This document shows positions 8,779 through 19,000 of a DNA stretch of 64,000 nucleotides, piece by piece. Positions within the stretch are counted from its first letter, which is position 1, and each line of letters opens with the position of its first letter. The notes under the pieces are model-generated. The model was given only the letters and a program-made list of their open reading frames with translations. It was not told the origin of the DNA and made no database searches. A program made the translations under genes and the position numbers. The DNA is from JALORV01 sp963712485 (lineage in GTDB: Bacteria > Pseudomonadota > Gammaproteobacteria > Burkholderiales > Burkholderiaceae_F), in NCBI GenBank assembly GCA_963712485.1, contig CAVQID010000043.1, forward strand, positions 124,001 to 188,000, given 5' to 3'.

Positions 8779-11700
8779 CCCCATCGCCAGCCTGCGTATC
8801 AACGTGGCCATTGCGCCGGGGGCGACGGTGCACGTGTCGTTTGCCACGATGACCGCCACCAGCCGCGAGGCGATCATCAACCTGGCCGACAAGTACCACG
8901 ATCCAGGCGCATTCGACCGTGCCTCGACGCTGGCGTGGACGCATGCACAGGTGAAGCTGCATTACCTGGGCATCACCGGGGGCGAAGCACAGACGTTTCA
9001 GCAGTTGGCGAGCCGACTGCTGTACGCGAACGCGTTGCTGCGCGGCCCGCGCGAGTCCCTGCAAGGCAATCGCCTGCCGGCATCGGCGCTGTGGCAGTTC
9101 GGCATTTCGGGAGACCGGCCGATTTTGCTCGCGCGCATCGGGGACAACACGGACATCGTCGTGATCCGTCAGCTGCTGACCGCCCACGAGTATCTGCATG
9201 TCAAGCGGCTCGGAATCGACTTGGTGATCCTGAACGAACAATCGACCTCGTACGCAGAGGGCCTGCAACAAGATCTCGAGATGCGCGTTCAAGAAAGCAA
9301 TGCACGCAAGGGAACAGACGACCTCGGGGCGCGTGGCGCCATCTACGTACTGCGAAGCGATCTGCTGAACGACGAAGAGCAGGCGCTGTTGCTGACGGCG
9401 GCCCGCGTCGTCATTGTCTGCCAGCAGGGCAATCTGGCTGCCCATCTCGCGACGCGGCAGCGTGAGTCCGCTGCGCGTGTGATTCCGCGCGCGCGTGTGT
9501 CGCCGGGCACCACAAAGCTCCTTCCCGCACCCGCCCTGCGGTTTCCGAATGGCCTCGGAGGATTCACTGACGACGGACGCGAGTACACGGTTGTGCTGAA
9601 TCGCGGGCAGCGAACGCCGCTGCCCTGGATCAACATCGTCGCCAACGATGGCTTCGGCTTCCAGGCGTCCGAGTCCGGCGCGGGATTTACCTGGGCCGGC
9701 AACAGCCGCGAGAACCAGCTGACCCCGTGGTCCAACGACCCGGTGTCCGATGCGGCCGGCGAGGCGTTCTATCTGCTCGATCGGGACTCCGGCGTGCTGT
9801 GGACGCCGACCGCATTGCCGATCCGTGTCGAAGAAGCGAGCTATATCTCGCACTTCGGTCACGGCTATGTGCGCTTCCAGCACCGATCCAACGGCATCGA
9901 AAGCGAACTGGTGCAGTTCGTCGCCTCCGAAGATCCGGTCAAGATGTCGCGTCTGCGGCTCAGCAATCACTCGAGTCACGCACGTCGAATTTCAGTCATC
10001 GGCTACGTCGAGTGGGTGCTCGGATTCTCGCGTACCGTCAACGCTCCCTTCGTCGTTACCGAAGTCGATTCCGAGACGGGAGGCGTATTCGCGTTCAATC
10101 CCTGGAGCCGGGAGTTCGGCAGCCGGATCGCCTTCGTTGCATGGGATGACACGGCGGATGGTCTGACCTGCGATCGGCAGGAGTTCGTCGGGCGCAACGG
10201 CCATCTTGAAGCGCCCATTGCCCTCGCTGCGAACGTGCCGCTGTCTGGCCGACACGGCGCGGGACTCGATCCGTGCGTGGCGCTACAGCGCGAATTGACG
10301 CTCGAGCCGAATGGCGAGATCGATCTCACCTTCGTGCTCGGCCAGGCAGCCAGTGGCGCGGACGCGCGTGAACTGATCCGGCGCTACCGCGCGGTGCACG
10401 ATGCCGACGCCGAGCTCGACCGCGTGAAGCGGCAATGGCGTGACGTCCTTGAACGGGTGCAGGTCGAGACGCCGGACCCGCAGATGAACGTCATCCTCAA
10501 CCACTGGCTGCTGTACCAGACGATCGTCTGCCGGCTGTACGCGCGCAGTGCGTTTTACCAGGCCGGCGGCGCGTACGGATTCCGCGATCAGTTGCAGGAT
10601 GTCATGGCGTTGACGATCGCGCGTCCGGATCTGACCCGCAGGCAGATCGTCACCGCCGCCGCGCACCAGTTCCGCGAGGGCGACGTGCTGCACTGGTGGC
10701 ATCCGCCACTGGGACGCGGCGTGAGAACGCATTTTTCCGACGACCGGGTGTGGCTGCCGTATTGCGTCAGCCACTACCTGTCGGTCACCGGCGACGCCGG
10801 CGTGCTGGATGAACTGGTCCCCTTCGTCGAGGGTGCGGCACTGCCGCCGGATCGCGAAGCGGTGTACTTCGAACCGGCGGTATCTGACGAGAAGGTCACG
10901 GTGTACGAGCATTGCGCCCGTGCGCTCGAGGTCAGCATGGCAGTGGGGCGGCACGGCCTGCCGTTGATGGGCGGCGGCGACTGGAACGACGGCATGAACC
11001 GCGTGGGCGCCGAAGGTCGCGGTGAAAGCATCTGGCTGGCGTGGTTCCTGTGCGCAACGCTGCGCGAGATGGCGCCGGTCGCTGCGCAGCGCGGCGATTT
11101 CGTGCGCGCGCACGCCTGGTCCGCGCACGCCGATGCACTTCAGGCTGCCGTCGAGCGCGAAGCCTGGGATGGCGCGTGGTATCGCCGTGCCTACTTCGAC
11201 GACGGCACGCCGCTGGGCGCTGCCGGCAACGCCGAGTGCCGTATCGACTCGATCGCGCAAAGCTGGGCGCTGATCTCCGGCGCCGGTGAACCGTCACGTG
11301 CGCGGCGAGCGATGGAGTCGGTCGGAGAACACCTCGTCAAGCCCGGCGACGACATGGTGCTGCTGTTCGCGCCGCCGTTTGACCGCTCGATGCAGGAGCC
11401 CGGCTACATCAAGGGGTACCTGCCGGGCGTGCGCGAAAACGGGGCGCAGTACACGCAGGCGGCGGTCTGGTGCGTGATCGCCCACGCGCTGCAGGGTGAT
11501 GGCGAGCGCGCCACCGAACTGTTCGAAATGCTGAACCCGATCAACCACGGCTCCACACGTGCCGGGATTCATCGCTACAAGGCTGAACCGTACGTCATCG
11601 CTGCCGACGTCTACAGCGAACCGCCCCATACCGGTCGAGGGGGCTGGAGCTGGTACACCGGCGCGGCCGGGTGGCTCTATCGCGCCGGCATCGAGTTCAT

Positions 11701-12013
11701 CCTCGGATTCAAGCTGCGCGGCACCGAGATCGTGATCGATCCCTGCATCCCGGGACAATGGCGCGACTTCCGCATTCGTTATCGGGCGAAGCGCGCTACG
11801 TACGACTTCTTCATCGAGAACCCGCAGGGCGTCGCGCGCGGTGTCCAGCAGGTCGAACTCGATGGCGAAGAACTCCCCGGACTGACCGTTCCGCTACTGG
11901 ACGATGACGCGGTCCACCGCGTGCGCGTGACGCTCGGGCCGCCGATCGACCCTGCCGGACATGCGGTGTCCGTAACGCCTCAAGCGACTGTGTCCTCCAG
12001 CGACGCGGTGTAA
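8693..12013 (+). CDS. ndvB: Cyclic beta-1,2-glucan synthase NdvB/ChvB, C-terminal GH94 part (frameshifted)
   Basis: Second part of the same gene, read one frame on. NdvB-like sequence resumes exactly where the first frame loses it (FFGRGRTVRAPLAL, then LSNTVGAVLDPI). It contains the second half of the first sugar-binding repeat, a complete second repeat and a GH94 phosphorylase-like domain with GGGDWNDGMNRVG (the catalytic Asp region), YIKGYLPGVREN and a terminal GGWSWYTGAAGWLYR. Joined, the product would be about 2,900 residues, close to the 2,818-2,832 of ChvB/NdvB. GH94 controls chain length by phosphorolysis. Removing one T from TTT at 8692-8694 restores the frame. The first in-frame ATG for independent translation is 8735. 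The last 34 bp overlap the convergent aldolase gene. Confidence 0.85.
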   Translation, partial: FFGRGRTVRAPLALMEGRRLSNTVGAVLDPIASLRINVAIAPGATVHVSFATMTATSREAIINLADKYHDPGAFDRASTLAWTHAQVKLHYLGITGGEAQTFQQLASRLLYANALLRGPRESLQGNRLPASALWQFGISGDRPILLARIGDNTDIVVIRQLLTAHEYLHVKRLGIDLVILNEQSTSYAEGLQQDLEMRVQESNARKGTDDLGARGAIYVLRSDLLNDEEQALLLTAARVVIVCQQGNLAAHLATRQRESAARVIPRARVSPGTTKLLPAPALRFPNGLGGFTDDGREYTVVLNRGQRTPLPWINIVANDGFGFQASESGAGFTWAGNSRENQLTPWSNDPVSDAAGEAFYLLDRDSGVLWTPTALPIRVEEASYISHFGHGYVRFQHRSNGIESELVQFVASEDPVKMSRLRLSNHSSHARRISVIGYVEWVLGFSRTVNAPFVVTEVDSETGGVFAFNPWSREFGSRIAFVAWDDTADGLTCDRQEFVGRNGHLEAPIALAANVPLSGRHGAGLDPCVALQRELTLEPNGEIDLTFVLGQAASGADARELIRRYRAVHDADAELDRVKRQWRDVLERVQVETPDPQMNVILNHWLLYQTIVCRLYARSAFYQAGGAYGFRDQLQDVMALTIARPDLTRRQIVTAAAHQFREGDVLHWWHPPLGRGVRTHFSDDRVWLPYCVSHYLSVTGDAGVLDELVPFVEGAALPPDREAVYFEPAVSDEKVTVYEHCARALEVSMAVGRHGLPLMGGGDWNDGMNRVGAEGRGESIWLAWFLCATLREMAPVAAQRGDFVRAHAWSAHADALQAAVEREAWDGAWYRRAYFDDGTPLGAAGNAECRIDSIAQSWALISGAGEPSRARRAMESVGEHLVKPGDDMVLLFAPPFDRSMQEPGYIKGYLPGVRENGAQYTQAAVWCVIAHALQGDGERATELFEMLNPINHGSTRAGIHRYKAEPYVIAADVYSEPPHTGRGGWSWYTGAAGWLYRAGIEFILGFKLRGTEIVIDPCIPGQWRDFRIRYRAKRATYDFFIENPQGVARGVQQVELDGEELPGLTVPLLDDDAVHRVRVTLGPPIDPAGHAVSVTPQATVSSSDAV

Positions 12014-13005
12014 GTGCCTTCGCGCGCGGCCCCGTTCAGCCGGGCCCGTTTTAGAAGCGCATGCTGCGTCACCTGCGCGTTGGCAGCGAGCCCTTTCCAG
12101 GCCTTCAGCGCAGGGTCCTGCAAGGCCCGTCCGTAAGAAAAACTCAGTTGCCAGGGCTGCGGACCGTGCCGGTTCATCGCATCGAGATTGGCGGTCGCCT
12201 GAGCCGGCGTCTGGCCACCGGAGAGGAAGAAGATTCCGGGCACCGCAGCTGGAACCGTGCGCTTGAGGATCCGGAGTGTGCCGGCCGCCACCTGCTCCGG
12301 CGTTGCCTGCTGCGTGTTGTCCTTTCCGGGAACGACCATGCTGGGTTTCAGCAGCGTGTGCTCCAACACGACACGATGCCGATGCAGCGCGTGAAACACC
12401 GCGTGCAGGACAGCTTCCGTGACCTCGGCACAGCGGTCGATGCTGTGGCCGCCATCCATCAGCACTTCGGGTTCGACGATCGGAACCACACCCTGTTCCT
12501 GGCAGATCGCGGCATAGCGGGCGAGCGCCTCGGCATTGGCTTCGATCGCGAGCCAGCTCGGAAGGGCATCGGAGACGTTGTAGACGGCGCGCCACTTGGC
12601 AAAGCGCGCACCGGCCTGCTTGTACCCGTCCAGTCGCTTTGCAAGGCCGTCCAGGCCCTGCGTGATTTCGTCACCGGGTGCGTGGGCCAGCGGGATCTTG
12701 CCCGCGTCGACCTTGATCCCCGGCACGATGCCTTGGCGTTCTGCCAGCCGGGGCAGCGGCGTTCCGCCGTCGGCCTTCTGGCCGAGCGTTTCCTCATAAA
12801 GGATGACGCCGCTGATGAAGTCGCCGAGCCCGGGCGTGGCGAGCAGCACATGGCGATACGCGCGCCGGTTGTCCTCAGTGGACTCGACACCGATCGCCTT
12901 GAACCGCTTGGCGATCGTCGGGCTGCTTTCGTCGGCCGCGAGTATTCCCTTGCCGTGCTGAACCAGTGCCCGTACCGTTGCTTCGAGTTCGGCTTGATTG
13001 CCCAT
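11980..13005 (-). CDS. Class I fructose-bisphosphate aldolase
   Basis: Cleaves or forms fructose-1,6-bisphosphate by Schiff-base chemistry. The 341-residue protein matches the eukaryote-type class I family throughout: ILAADESSPTIAKRF near residue 21, VPGIKVDAG near 95, KWRAVYNV near 137, VPIVEPEVLMDGGH near 174 and the Schiff-base lysine K220 in LEHTLLKP. The start ATG at 13005 follows a strong AAGGAGGA 6-13 bases upstream; the frame is open much further upstream but has no similarity there. It diverges from a PPi-type phosphofructokinase, so the two sequential glycolysis/gluconeogenesis steps share a 237-bp intergenic region. Confidence 0.93.
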   Translation of the reverse strand: MGNQAELEATVRALVQHGKGILAADESSPTIAKRFKAIGVESTEDNRRAYRHVLLATPGLGDFISGVILYEETLGQKADGGTPLPRLAERQGIVPGIKVDAGKIPLAHAPGDEITQGLDGLAKRLDGYKQAGARFAKWRAVYNVSDALPSWLAIEANAEALARYAAICQEQGVVPIVEPEVLMDGGHSIDRCAEVTEAVLHAVFHALHRHRVVLEHTLLKPSMVVPGKDNTQQATPEQVAAGTLRILKRTVPAAVPGIFFLSGGQTPAQATANLDAMNRHGPQPWQLSFSYGRALQDPALKAWKGLAANAQVTQHALLKRARLNGAAREGTYTASLEDTVA

Positions 13006-13242
13006 GGAGTGGTCCTCCTTGCGAGTGCTCTTCTCCAGAGAAGAATAGGCCGGACGGTGGCCGGCGTCTTGATGTTCATCGCGACGATCGCGTTTGCGGG
13101 CGTCCGACGAAAGTCGGGCACGTGGGTTGCCGCCGACCGGAAAACGCTGAAGCCGTCGGGCCGGCGTCGGTACCGCACAATATTCGTCGATTCCGTCCCT
13201 GTACCGCTCCCGCGCCGCTAAGCTGCGGCTGAGTTTCTTCCC

Positions 13243-14526
13243 ATGAGCCCGCACCCGCATCTCGCGATCGTCGTCGGTGGAGGTCCCGCCCCGGGGATCA
13301 ACAGCGTCATCGCGTCGGCCACGATCCGCGCCGTCCTTGAAGGCGTCGATGTCATCGGCGTGCGCGATGGCTTCGAATGGATCATGCAGGGCGATACGGA
13401 CCACATCACGCCGCTCACGACCGACGAAGTCTCGCGCATCCATTTCCGCGGCGGCTCGCACATCGGCATCTCGCGCGCCAATCCCACGAAAGACCCGAAG
13501 CATCTCGACAATGCGGTCGAGTCGCTGTTGCGGCTCAATGTCAACCGGCTGATCACGATCGGCGGTGATGACACGGCGTACACCGCCATGAGGCTCGAGG
13601 AGACCGCCGCGGGCCGATTGCAGATCGTGCACGTTCCGAAGACGATCGACAACGATCTCGATTTGCCGGCCTACGTCGACACATTCGGCTTCCAGACCGC
13701 GCGCCACTATGGCGTGGAGATCGTCAAGAACCTGATGGTCGACGCCGAGACAACTTCGCGCTGGTACTTCGTCATTGCGATGGGCCGCACAGCCGGGCAC
13801 CTGGCCCTGGGCATCGGCAAGGCTGCCGGAGCAACGCTGACGCTGATCCGCGAGGAGTTCCCGGCGCCACGAATTCCTTTCGAGACGATCGTTGACACGC
13901 TCGCGTGCGCGATCATCAAGCGTCTCGCCGAGGGGCGCCGGGATGGAGTTGCCGTGATTGCCGAGGGCCTCGTCCTTGGCCTCGACCCGGAGCACCTGGG
14001 CGGCGTCGCCAACATCGAACGCGACGCGCACGGCAATGTCCGCCTGGCCGAGATCGACCTCGGTGATCTGCTCAAGGATGCTGTCCGGACTCGCCTGAAG
14101 CGGCTCGGCATCGACATGACGATCGTCTCGAAGGACATCGGCTACGAACTTCGATGTGCCGACCCAATTCCATTCGATCTCGAGTACACGCGCGACCTCG
14201 GCTACTGCGCGACGAAGTACCTTTTGTCCGGCGGGAATGCCGCGATGATCTCGATGCAGGCCGGCAATTTCGTCCCGGTACCGTTCCGCGAGCTGATCGA
14301 CCCCGCGACCGGCCGCGCGAGGATACGGATGGTCGACATTCGATCAACGCGCTATGCGATCGCGCGCCGCTACATGATCCGATTGCGGCGTGACGACTTC
14401 GAGGACCCACCGAGGCTGGCGGCGATTGCCGCGGCGGCCCGGATGTCAGTCGACGATTTCCGCAAGGAGTTCAAGTACCTGATCGATAGCGAGCTACCCC
14501 CGCTCGTGTTCGGTGTTGAGGTCTAG
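13243..14526 (+). CDS. pfp: 6-phosphofructokinase, PPi-dependent type
   Basis: Interconverts fructose-6-phosphate and fructose-1,6-bisphosphate. The 427-residue protein has the N-terminal GGGPAPGINSVI, the donor-site motif GGDDT (107-111) and PKTIDND (132-138). In the family, the second Asp of GGDD and the Lys of PKTIDND mark pyrophosphate rather than ATP as phosphoryl donor (ATP enzymes have GGDGS and PGTIDND). MGRTAGHLA is the sugar-phosphate site. A PPi enzyme is reversible and saves ATP, as seen in several chemolithotrophs and methylotrophs. The start is ATG 13243 with only a weak ribosome site; it diverges from the aldolase gene. Confidence 0.9.
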   Translation: MSPHPHLAIVVGGGPAPGINSVIASATIRAVLEGVDVIGVRDGFEWIMQGDTDHITPLTTDEVSRIHFRGGSHIGISRANPTKDPKHLDNAVESLLRLNVNRLITIGGDDTAYTAMRLEETAAGRLQIVHVPKTIDNDLDLPAYVDTFGFQTARHYGVEIVKNLMVDAETTSRWYFVIAMGRTAGHLALGIGKAAGATLTLIREEFPAPRIPFETIVDTLACAIIKRLAEGRRDGVAVIAEGLVLGLDPEHLGGVANIERDAHGNVRLAEIDLGDLLKDAVRTRLKRLGIDMTIVSKDIGYELRCADPIPFDLEYTRDLGYCATKYLLSGGNAAMISMQAGNFVPVPFRELIDPATGRARIRMVDIRSTRYAIARRYMIRLRRDDFEDPPRLAAIAAAARMSVDDFRKEFKYLIDSELPPLVFGVEV

Positions 14527-14677
14527 GGGAAGCCGACCGCGCAATGCCTGAGCTGGGCGCAGCCTGCAGTGGCAGCGGCAGAGACGTGCGCCGGTTCGGC
14601 GGGCGAGGCGTGAGGGTCACGACGGGCTCGCACTGGGCAAGCCTATCTATACCGCCAGCAGGCGGACTCGCCTTCGG

Positions 14678-15310
14678 CTACTGCGGCAGTTCTGCGGTTC
14701 GGCGGGTTGTTCCCGGCGCACCGGGGAAGTCTTCAAATGCCGCCTTCATCAGTTCCGCAACCGCGCTTTCCACCGATCCGGAACTGCCCGAGGATCGCAG
14801 TGTCCTGTCGAAAACAGGCACCATTTTCATGTCGCGCATGAAGGCCTTGGTCTCGAACATTTCGATGCGCAGGGTCCGTTCGGTCGCGGGACCATTTGCC
14901 ACTGCCGTGTGCATCGGCTCGATCGACGTTGAAGCACCGGTGTACGCCACGGGCACGGCACCTGCGACCCTGCCGCGCGGGCTTGCCACGTCGCCCTGGC
15001 TCGCCGCGGCCGGATTGGCTGAGGGGTTCTGGCTCGACTTGCTGTCGGCGGTCGCGTGGTACTGCACGAAGATCGCGACGTCGGCCGCCTTGAACTCGGT
15101 TGCCTTCCAGCCACGGGCCGTGAGCTGTTCGCGGACCCTATCGCCGAGATCTTGCTGCTGTCTCGGGTCATGGCCCTTGGCGGCAATGATCACGAACTTC
15201 TTCGCGCCGTTGTCCAGCTTGTGGGTCGTGCTGATGTCCAGGCCTTCGGCGGACGCAGGTCCTGCCAGCACAGCTGCAACAAGGGCAAGCAGTACGGCAA
15301 AGGTTTTCAC
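14678..15310 (-). CDS. Secreted protein of unknown function, DUF4136-like
   Basis: A 210-residue protein with a clear Sec signal peptide: VKTFAVLLALVAAVLAGPASA, cleavage after ASA. The mature part has a pattern of DUF4136-type periplasmic proteins: a DLGDRVREQLTARGW stretch followed by ADVAIFVQYHA, then a low-complexity Ser/Ala/Gly segment, and a C-terminal 'AVAELMKAAFEDFPG'. I chose GTG 15310 because GGAGGGAGAG lies just upstream and the signal peptide begins there; the frame stays open to about 15502. Function is unknown and the family call is tentative. It is downstream of the CsoR-family gene on the same strand, separated by 188 bp. Confidence 0.6.
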   Translation of the reverse strand: MKTFAVLLALVAAVLAGPASAEGLDISTTHKLDNGAKKFVIIAAKGHDPRQQQDLGDRVREQLTARGWKATEFKAADVAIFVQYHATADSKSSQNPSANPAAASQGDVASPRGRVAGAVPVAYTGASTSIEPMHTAVANGPATERTLRIEMFETKAFMRDMKMVPVFDRTLRSSGSSGSVESAVAELMKAAFEDFPGAPGTTRRTAELPQ

Positions 15311-15498
15311 GGAACTCTCCCTCCAGGCGATCCCCTCGGAAGAGTGTTCCAGTGTCAGCGACGCCGGAGCGCGCGAATAAGCAGCGATTCGACACCCATT
15401 AACTCGCCTGGGCGGGCCGCCGCCGGCGGGAGGGCGAGGGGTCCGGCCGCAGCAACGCGGATCCTGCGGACTGCGCCGGATGCACGATCGTGATGGGC

Positions 15499-15783
15499 TC
15501 AAGCAAGGCGTGCCAGAGCACGCGCCATGCGCTGGATGCGGCGATCCTTGGTTTCCTTCTGGTTCACTGTGAACTCGGGGTGTTCGATCGCGCAGGCCAG
15601 CAGTTCAAAGAATGCCTTGTCGAGCGCCTTGCGGCTGGCCGAGAGTTGCTGGGCGACCGGCTCGCAATCCTCGCCGGACTCGATCATTCGCTGGATACCG
15701 CGCAGTTGCCCCTCGACCCGCTTCAGACGCAACACGAGTTCGCGGCGAGCGCGCGCGGCGCTGTCGTCAATGGTGATGCTCAT
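15499..15783 (-). CDS. CsoR/RcnR/CstR/FrmR-family transcriptional repressor
   Basis: A 94-residue all-helical repressor (DUF156). The core LVLRLKRVEGQLRGIQRMIESGEDC and QQLSASRKALDKAFFELL identifies the family, whose tetramers release DNA on binding Cu(I), Ni(II), formaldehyde or persulfide. The first sensor Cys is present (C40), but the usual second-site residues 25 and 29 positions later (His/Cys) are Ala65 and Pro69; instead C64 and H68 lie one residue earlier. The ligand is therefore not predictable. It is last in a minus-strand series with DUF2892 and RND genes; a family-type operator is found at 20718-20735. ATG 15783 is preferred over TTG 15804. Confidence 0.88.
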   Translation of the reverse strand: MSITIDDSAARARRELVLRLKRVEGQLRGIQRMIESGEDCEPVAQQLSASRKALDKAFFELLACAIEHPEFTVNQKETKDRRIQRMARALARLA

Positions 15784-15790
15784 GGGTGCC

Positions 15791-16012
15791 TTACGCGCGG
15801 CCAAGTCGGGTCTCCGGCACGCCCAGCTTCTTCAGGATCCAGCCGAGCGGGCAAAAATTGGTGAAGCCGTATTGGAGCAGATTCGCTCCGACGAAGGCGG
15901 TAAAGGCGAGCCACCAGGTCGACACGAACAATGGACTGCCGGCAACCCCGAGGAGCAGGGACACCAGGATGAAGGTTCCGGCAAAGACGTGAACCCAACG
16001 GTCGACGGTCAT
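15791..16012 (-). CDS. DUF2892 (YgaP-type transmembrane) protein
   Basis: A 73-residue membrane protein with two hydrophobic segments (VHVFAGTFILVSLLLGVAG and LAFTAFVGANLLQ) and the family ending 'NFCPLGWILKKLGVPE', with one conserved Cys. DUF2892 domains occur as the membrane anchor of YgaP-type rhodaneses and as free-standing proteins near sulfur genes. The strong SD AGGAGGACAAC precedes ATG 16012. It lies 7 bp before the CsoR-type gene and 10 bp after the RND permease, so co-transcription is likely. Role unknown; a sulfur-related membrane function is inferred from context. Confidence 0.85.
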   Translation of the reverse strand: MTVDRWVHVFAGTFILVSLLLGVAGSPLFVSTWWLAFTAFVGANLLQYGFTNFCPLGWILKKLGVPETRLGRA

Positions 16013-16022
16013 GTTGTCCTCC

Positions 16023-19000
16023 TCAGGCGGAAGCAGTTGTGGGCGCGGCGCCGGCGGGTGCCTGCACTGCGCGGTAATTGACGGCGTAATACAGCACCGG
16101 AATCAGCACCAGCGTCAGGACCGTGGAGACAAAGATGCCAAACAGCAACGAGATCGCCAGTCCGTTGAAAATCGGATCATCGAGTATGAAGAGGGCGCCC
16201 AGCATGGCGGCAACGGCGGTAAGCACGATCGGCTTGGCGCGCGTCGCGGCGGCTTCGATGGTCGCCTGTTCGAAGTCGACGCCATCGGCCAGGCGCTGGT
16301 GTATGAAATCCACCAGCAGGATCGAGTTGCGGACGATGATGCCCGCCAGCGCGATCATGCCGATCATCGATGTCGCGGTGAACTGCGCGCCCAGCAAGGC
16401 GTGTCCGGGAAGCACGCCGATGATCGTCAGCGGGATCGGCGCCATGATGACAAGCGGCGTCAGGTACGAGTGGAACTGCGCCACGACCAGCAGGTAGATC
16501 AGCACGAGGCCGACCGCGTAAGCGATCCCCATGTCGCGAAACGTCTCGTACGTGATCTGCCACTCGCCATCCCATTTGATTCCGAAAGATGCGTAGCGGT
16601 CCGACGGCGCCGCGATCCAGTGTTCCGACAACGGCTGGCCGTCCGGTGCAGTGATGCCGGCGATCGCCTTGCGCATCGCGAACATGCCATAGAGCGGCGA
16701 GTCGGTCTTTCCGGATCCCCCGGCCACATCGCCGGTGACGTAGACCACCGGCTGCAGGTCCTTGCGGTGAAGCACGCGCTCGCGCGGCAGCGTGATCGGG
16801 CGCACCAGTTCGGAGAGTGCGATTTCGTACGGCAGCCCGGTCTGCTCGTCGCGAACGCTGTCCGGACCGCGCACCCTCAGCTTCAACAGAGTGTCGATGG
16901 AACCCTTGGCGGAGTCGGCGAGCCCGAGACGGACGGGTACCGCATACTTGCTGGCGCCATCGTGCAGCGGAGTCACGTCCTCGCCGGCCAGCGCCATTTT
17001 CGCCACGCGTGCGACCTCGGCGGCTGGAATGCCGTATTGGGCCGCCTTGGCGGTATCAACGCGCAGGACGATGCGTTCCGCGGGATCGAGGACGGTATCG
17101 TCGACGGCCGTGATATCGCGTGTACGTTCGAACACGCCGCGCACCTGCTTGGCGAGCCTCATCTGCCCGGCGACATCCGGGCCGTAGATCTCGGCCACGA
17201 TCGGCGAAAGCACCGGTGGGCCCGGCGGCACTTCGACCACCTTGAGGTCGGCCCCATGGCGCTTGGCGATTGCCTCGAGGGCCGGACGAACGGCCTGCGC
17301 GATCTCGTGGCTCTTTCGATTCCGGTCGCCCTTGGCGACGAGGTTCACCTGCAGGTCGCCGACCTCACCGCCGCTGCGCAGGTAGTACTGACGCACCAGG
17401 CCGTTGAAATTGATCGGAGCCGAAAGTCCTGCGTATGCCTGATAGTCCAGCACTTCCGGGACCTTGGCAACCTCGACGGCCAGCTCTCTCAGCACGGCTG
17501 CCGTCGTTTCCACCGGCGCCCCCGTCGGCATGTCGACGATGATCTGGAACTCCGACTTGTTGTCGAAGGGCAGCATCTTCAGCACAACAAGGTTGAGCGG
17601 CACGAGCAGGATCGACAGCGCAATCGCTCCGGCGATACCGAGGCCGAGCCAGCGGCGCGAGCGGCGACCTGCGTCACCGCGCAGGAACGGACGCATGACG
17701 CGCTCGAAGAAGCCCGCGAGCCTGGCGCCGAGCTTGTCGCTTCCGGTGGGCACACCGTGCGCGGCGGGCAAAAGGCGCAGCGCCATCCACGGCGTGATGA
17801 CGAAGGCGATTGCGAGCGACAGCAGCATGCCCATCGACGAGTTGATCGGGATGGGCGCCATGTACGGTCCCATGAGACCGGTGACGAAGGCCATCGGCAG
17901 CAGCGCCGCAATCACCGTAAAGGTCGCGAGGATCGTTGGCCCGCCGACCTCATCGACGGCGCGCGGGATGACCTGCGCCAGTGGCAGGTGATCGATAAGT
18001 GCGCGGCGATGGATGTTTTCCACGACGACGATCGCGTCGTCGACCAGGATGCCGATCGAGAAGATCAGCGCGAAGAGCGAGACCCGGTTGAGCGTGAATC
18101 CCCATGCCCACGATGCAAAGAGCGTACTGGCGAGCGTCAGCACGACCGCAGCGCCGACAATCACGGCTTCGCGCTTGCCGAGCGTGGCCCAGACCAGCGC
18201 GACGACCGACAGCGTCGCGAAGATCAGCTTCTTGATCAGCTGGTTCGCCTTGTCGTTGGCAGTGGCGCCGTAGTTGCGCGTTTCCTTCACGACGACGTCA
18301 GCCGGAATCAGCTGTCCCTTCAGGCGCTCGACCCGCTCGATCACGGCAGCGGCGACGGAGGCCGCGTTCTCGCCGGCCTTCTTCGAAACCTGGATCGTCA
18401 CGGCGGGCCACTCCCTGAACTCGCGTGCGCCGCCGGCAGTGGCTGCGCCGCCATGCCAGACATAGGTGCTCGGGGTATCGGGTCCGTCGGTCACGCGCGC
18501 GATGTCTGCGAGCAGTATCGGCCGGCGCTCGCGTGTCGGGCCGCCAAGGCCGACGACCAGCTGGCCGACGTCCGACGCGCTGCGCAGGAATTGTCCGGTA
18601 CGGACCTCGACGGTGCGGTTTCCCGACGTCAGCTGACCGGACGGCAGCGATGTGTTGGCGGCGCGCAAAGCGCGTTCGATGTCGGTGACCGTGACGTGAT
18701 GCGCATTCATCGCTTCGGGGTCGAGCGTCACGCGCACAACGTTTCCGGGTCCGCCGAGCGTCGACACTTCGCGGGTGCCCGCGACGCGCTTGATCTCCGT
18801 TTCCAGTTCGTGCGCGACGCGTTGCAGGTCGGCGGCCGTGACTTCGTCCCGCGTCGAATGCAGCGTCAGCGCCACGATCGGCACGTCGTCGATACCCTTC
18901 GGCTTCACCACGGGTTCGAGCGCGCCAAGGTGCATCGGCAGCCAATCGCGATTCGACATCAGCGTGTCGTACAGCTTCACGAGTGAATCGATGCGAGGCT

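Noticed and set aside
16011..18986. A 991-codon plus-strand open frame opposite the RND permease
   Set aside because: Antisense shadow; low-complexity Arg/Asp/His-rich translation without motifs.
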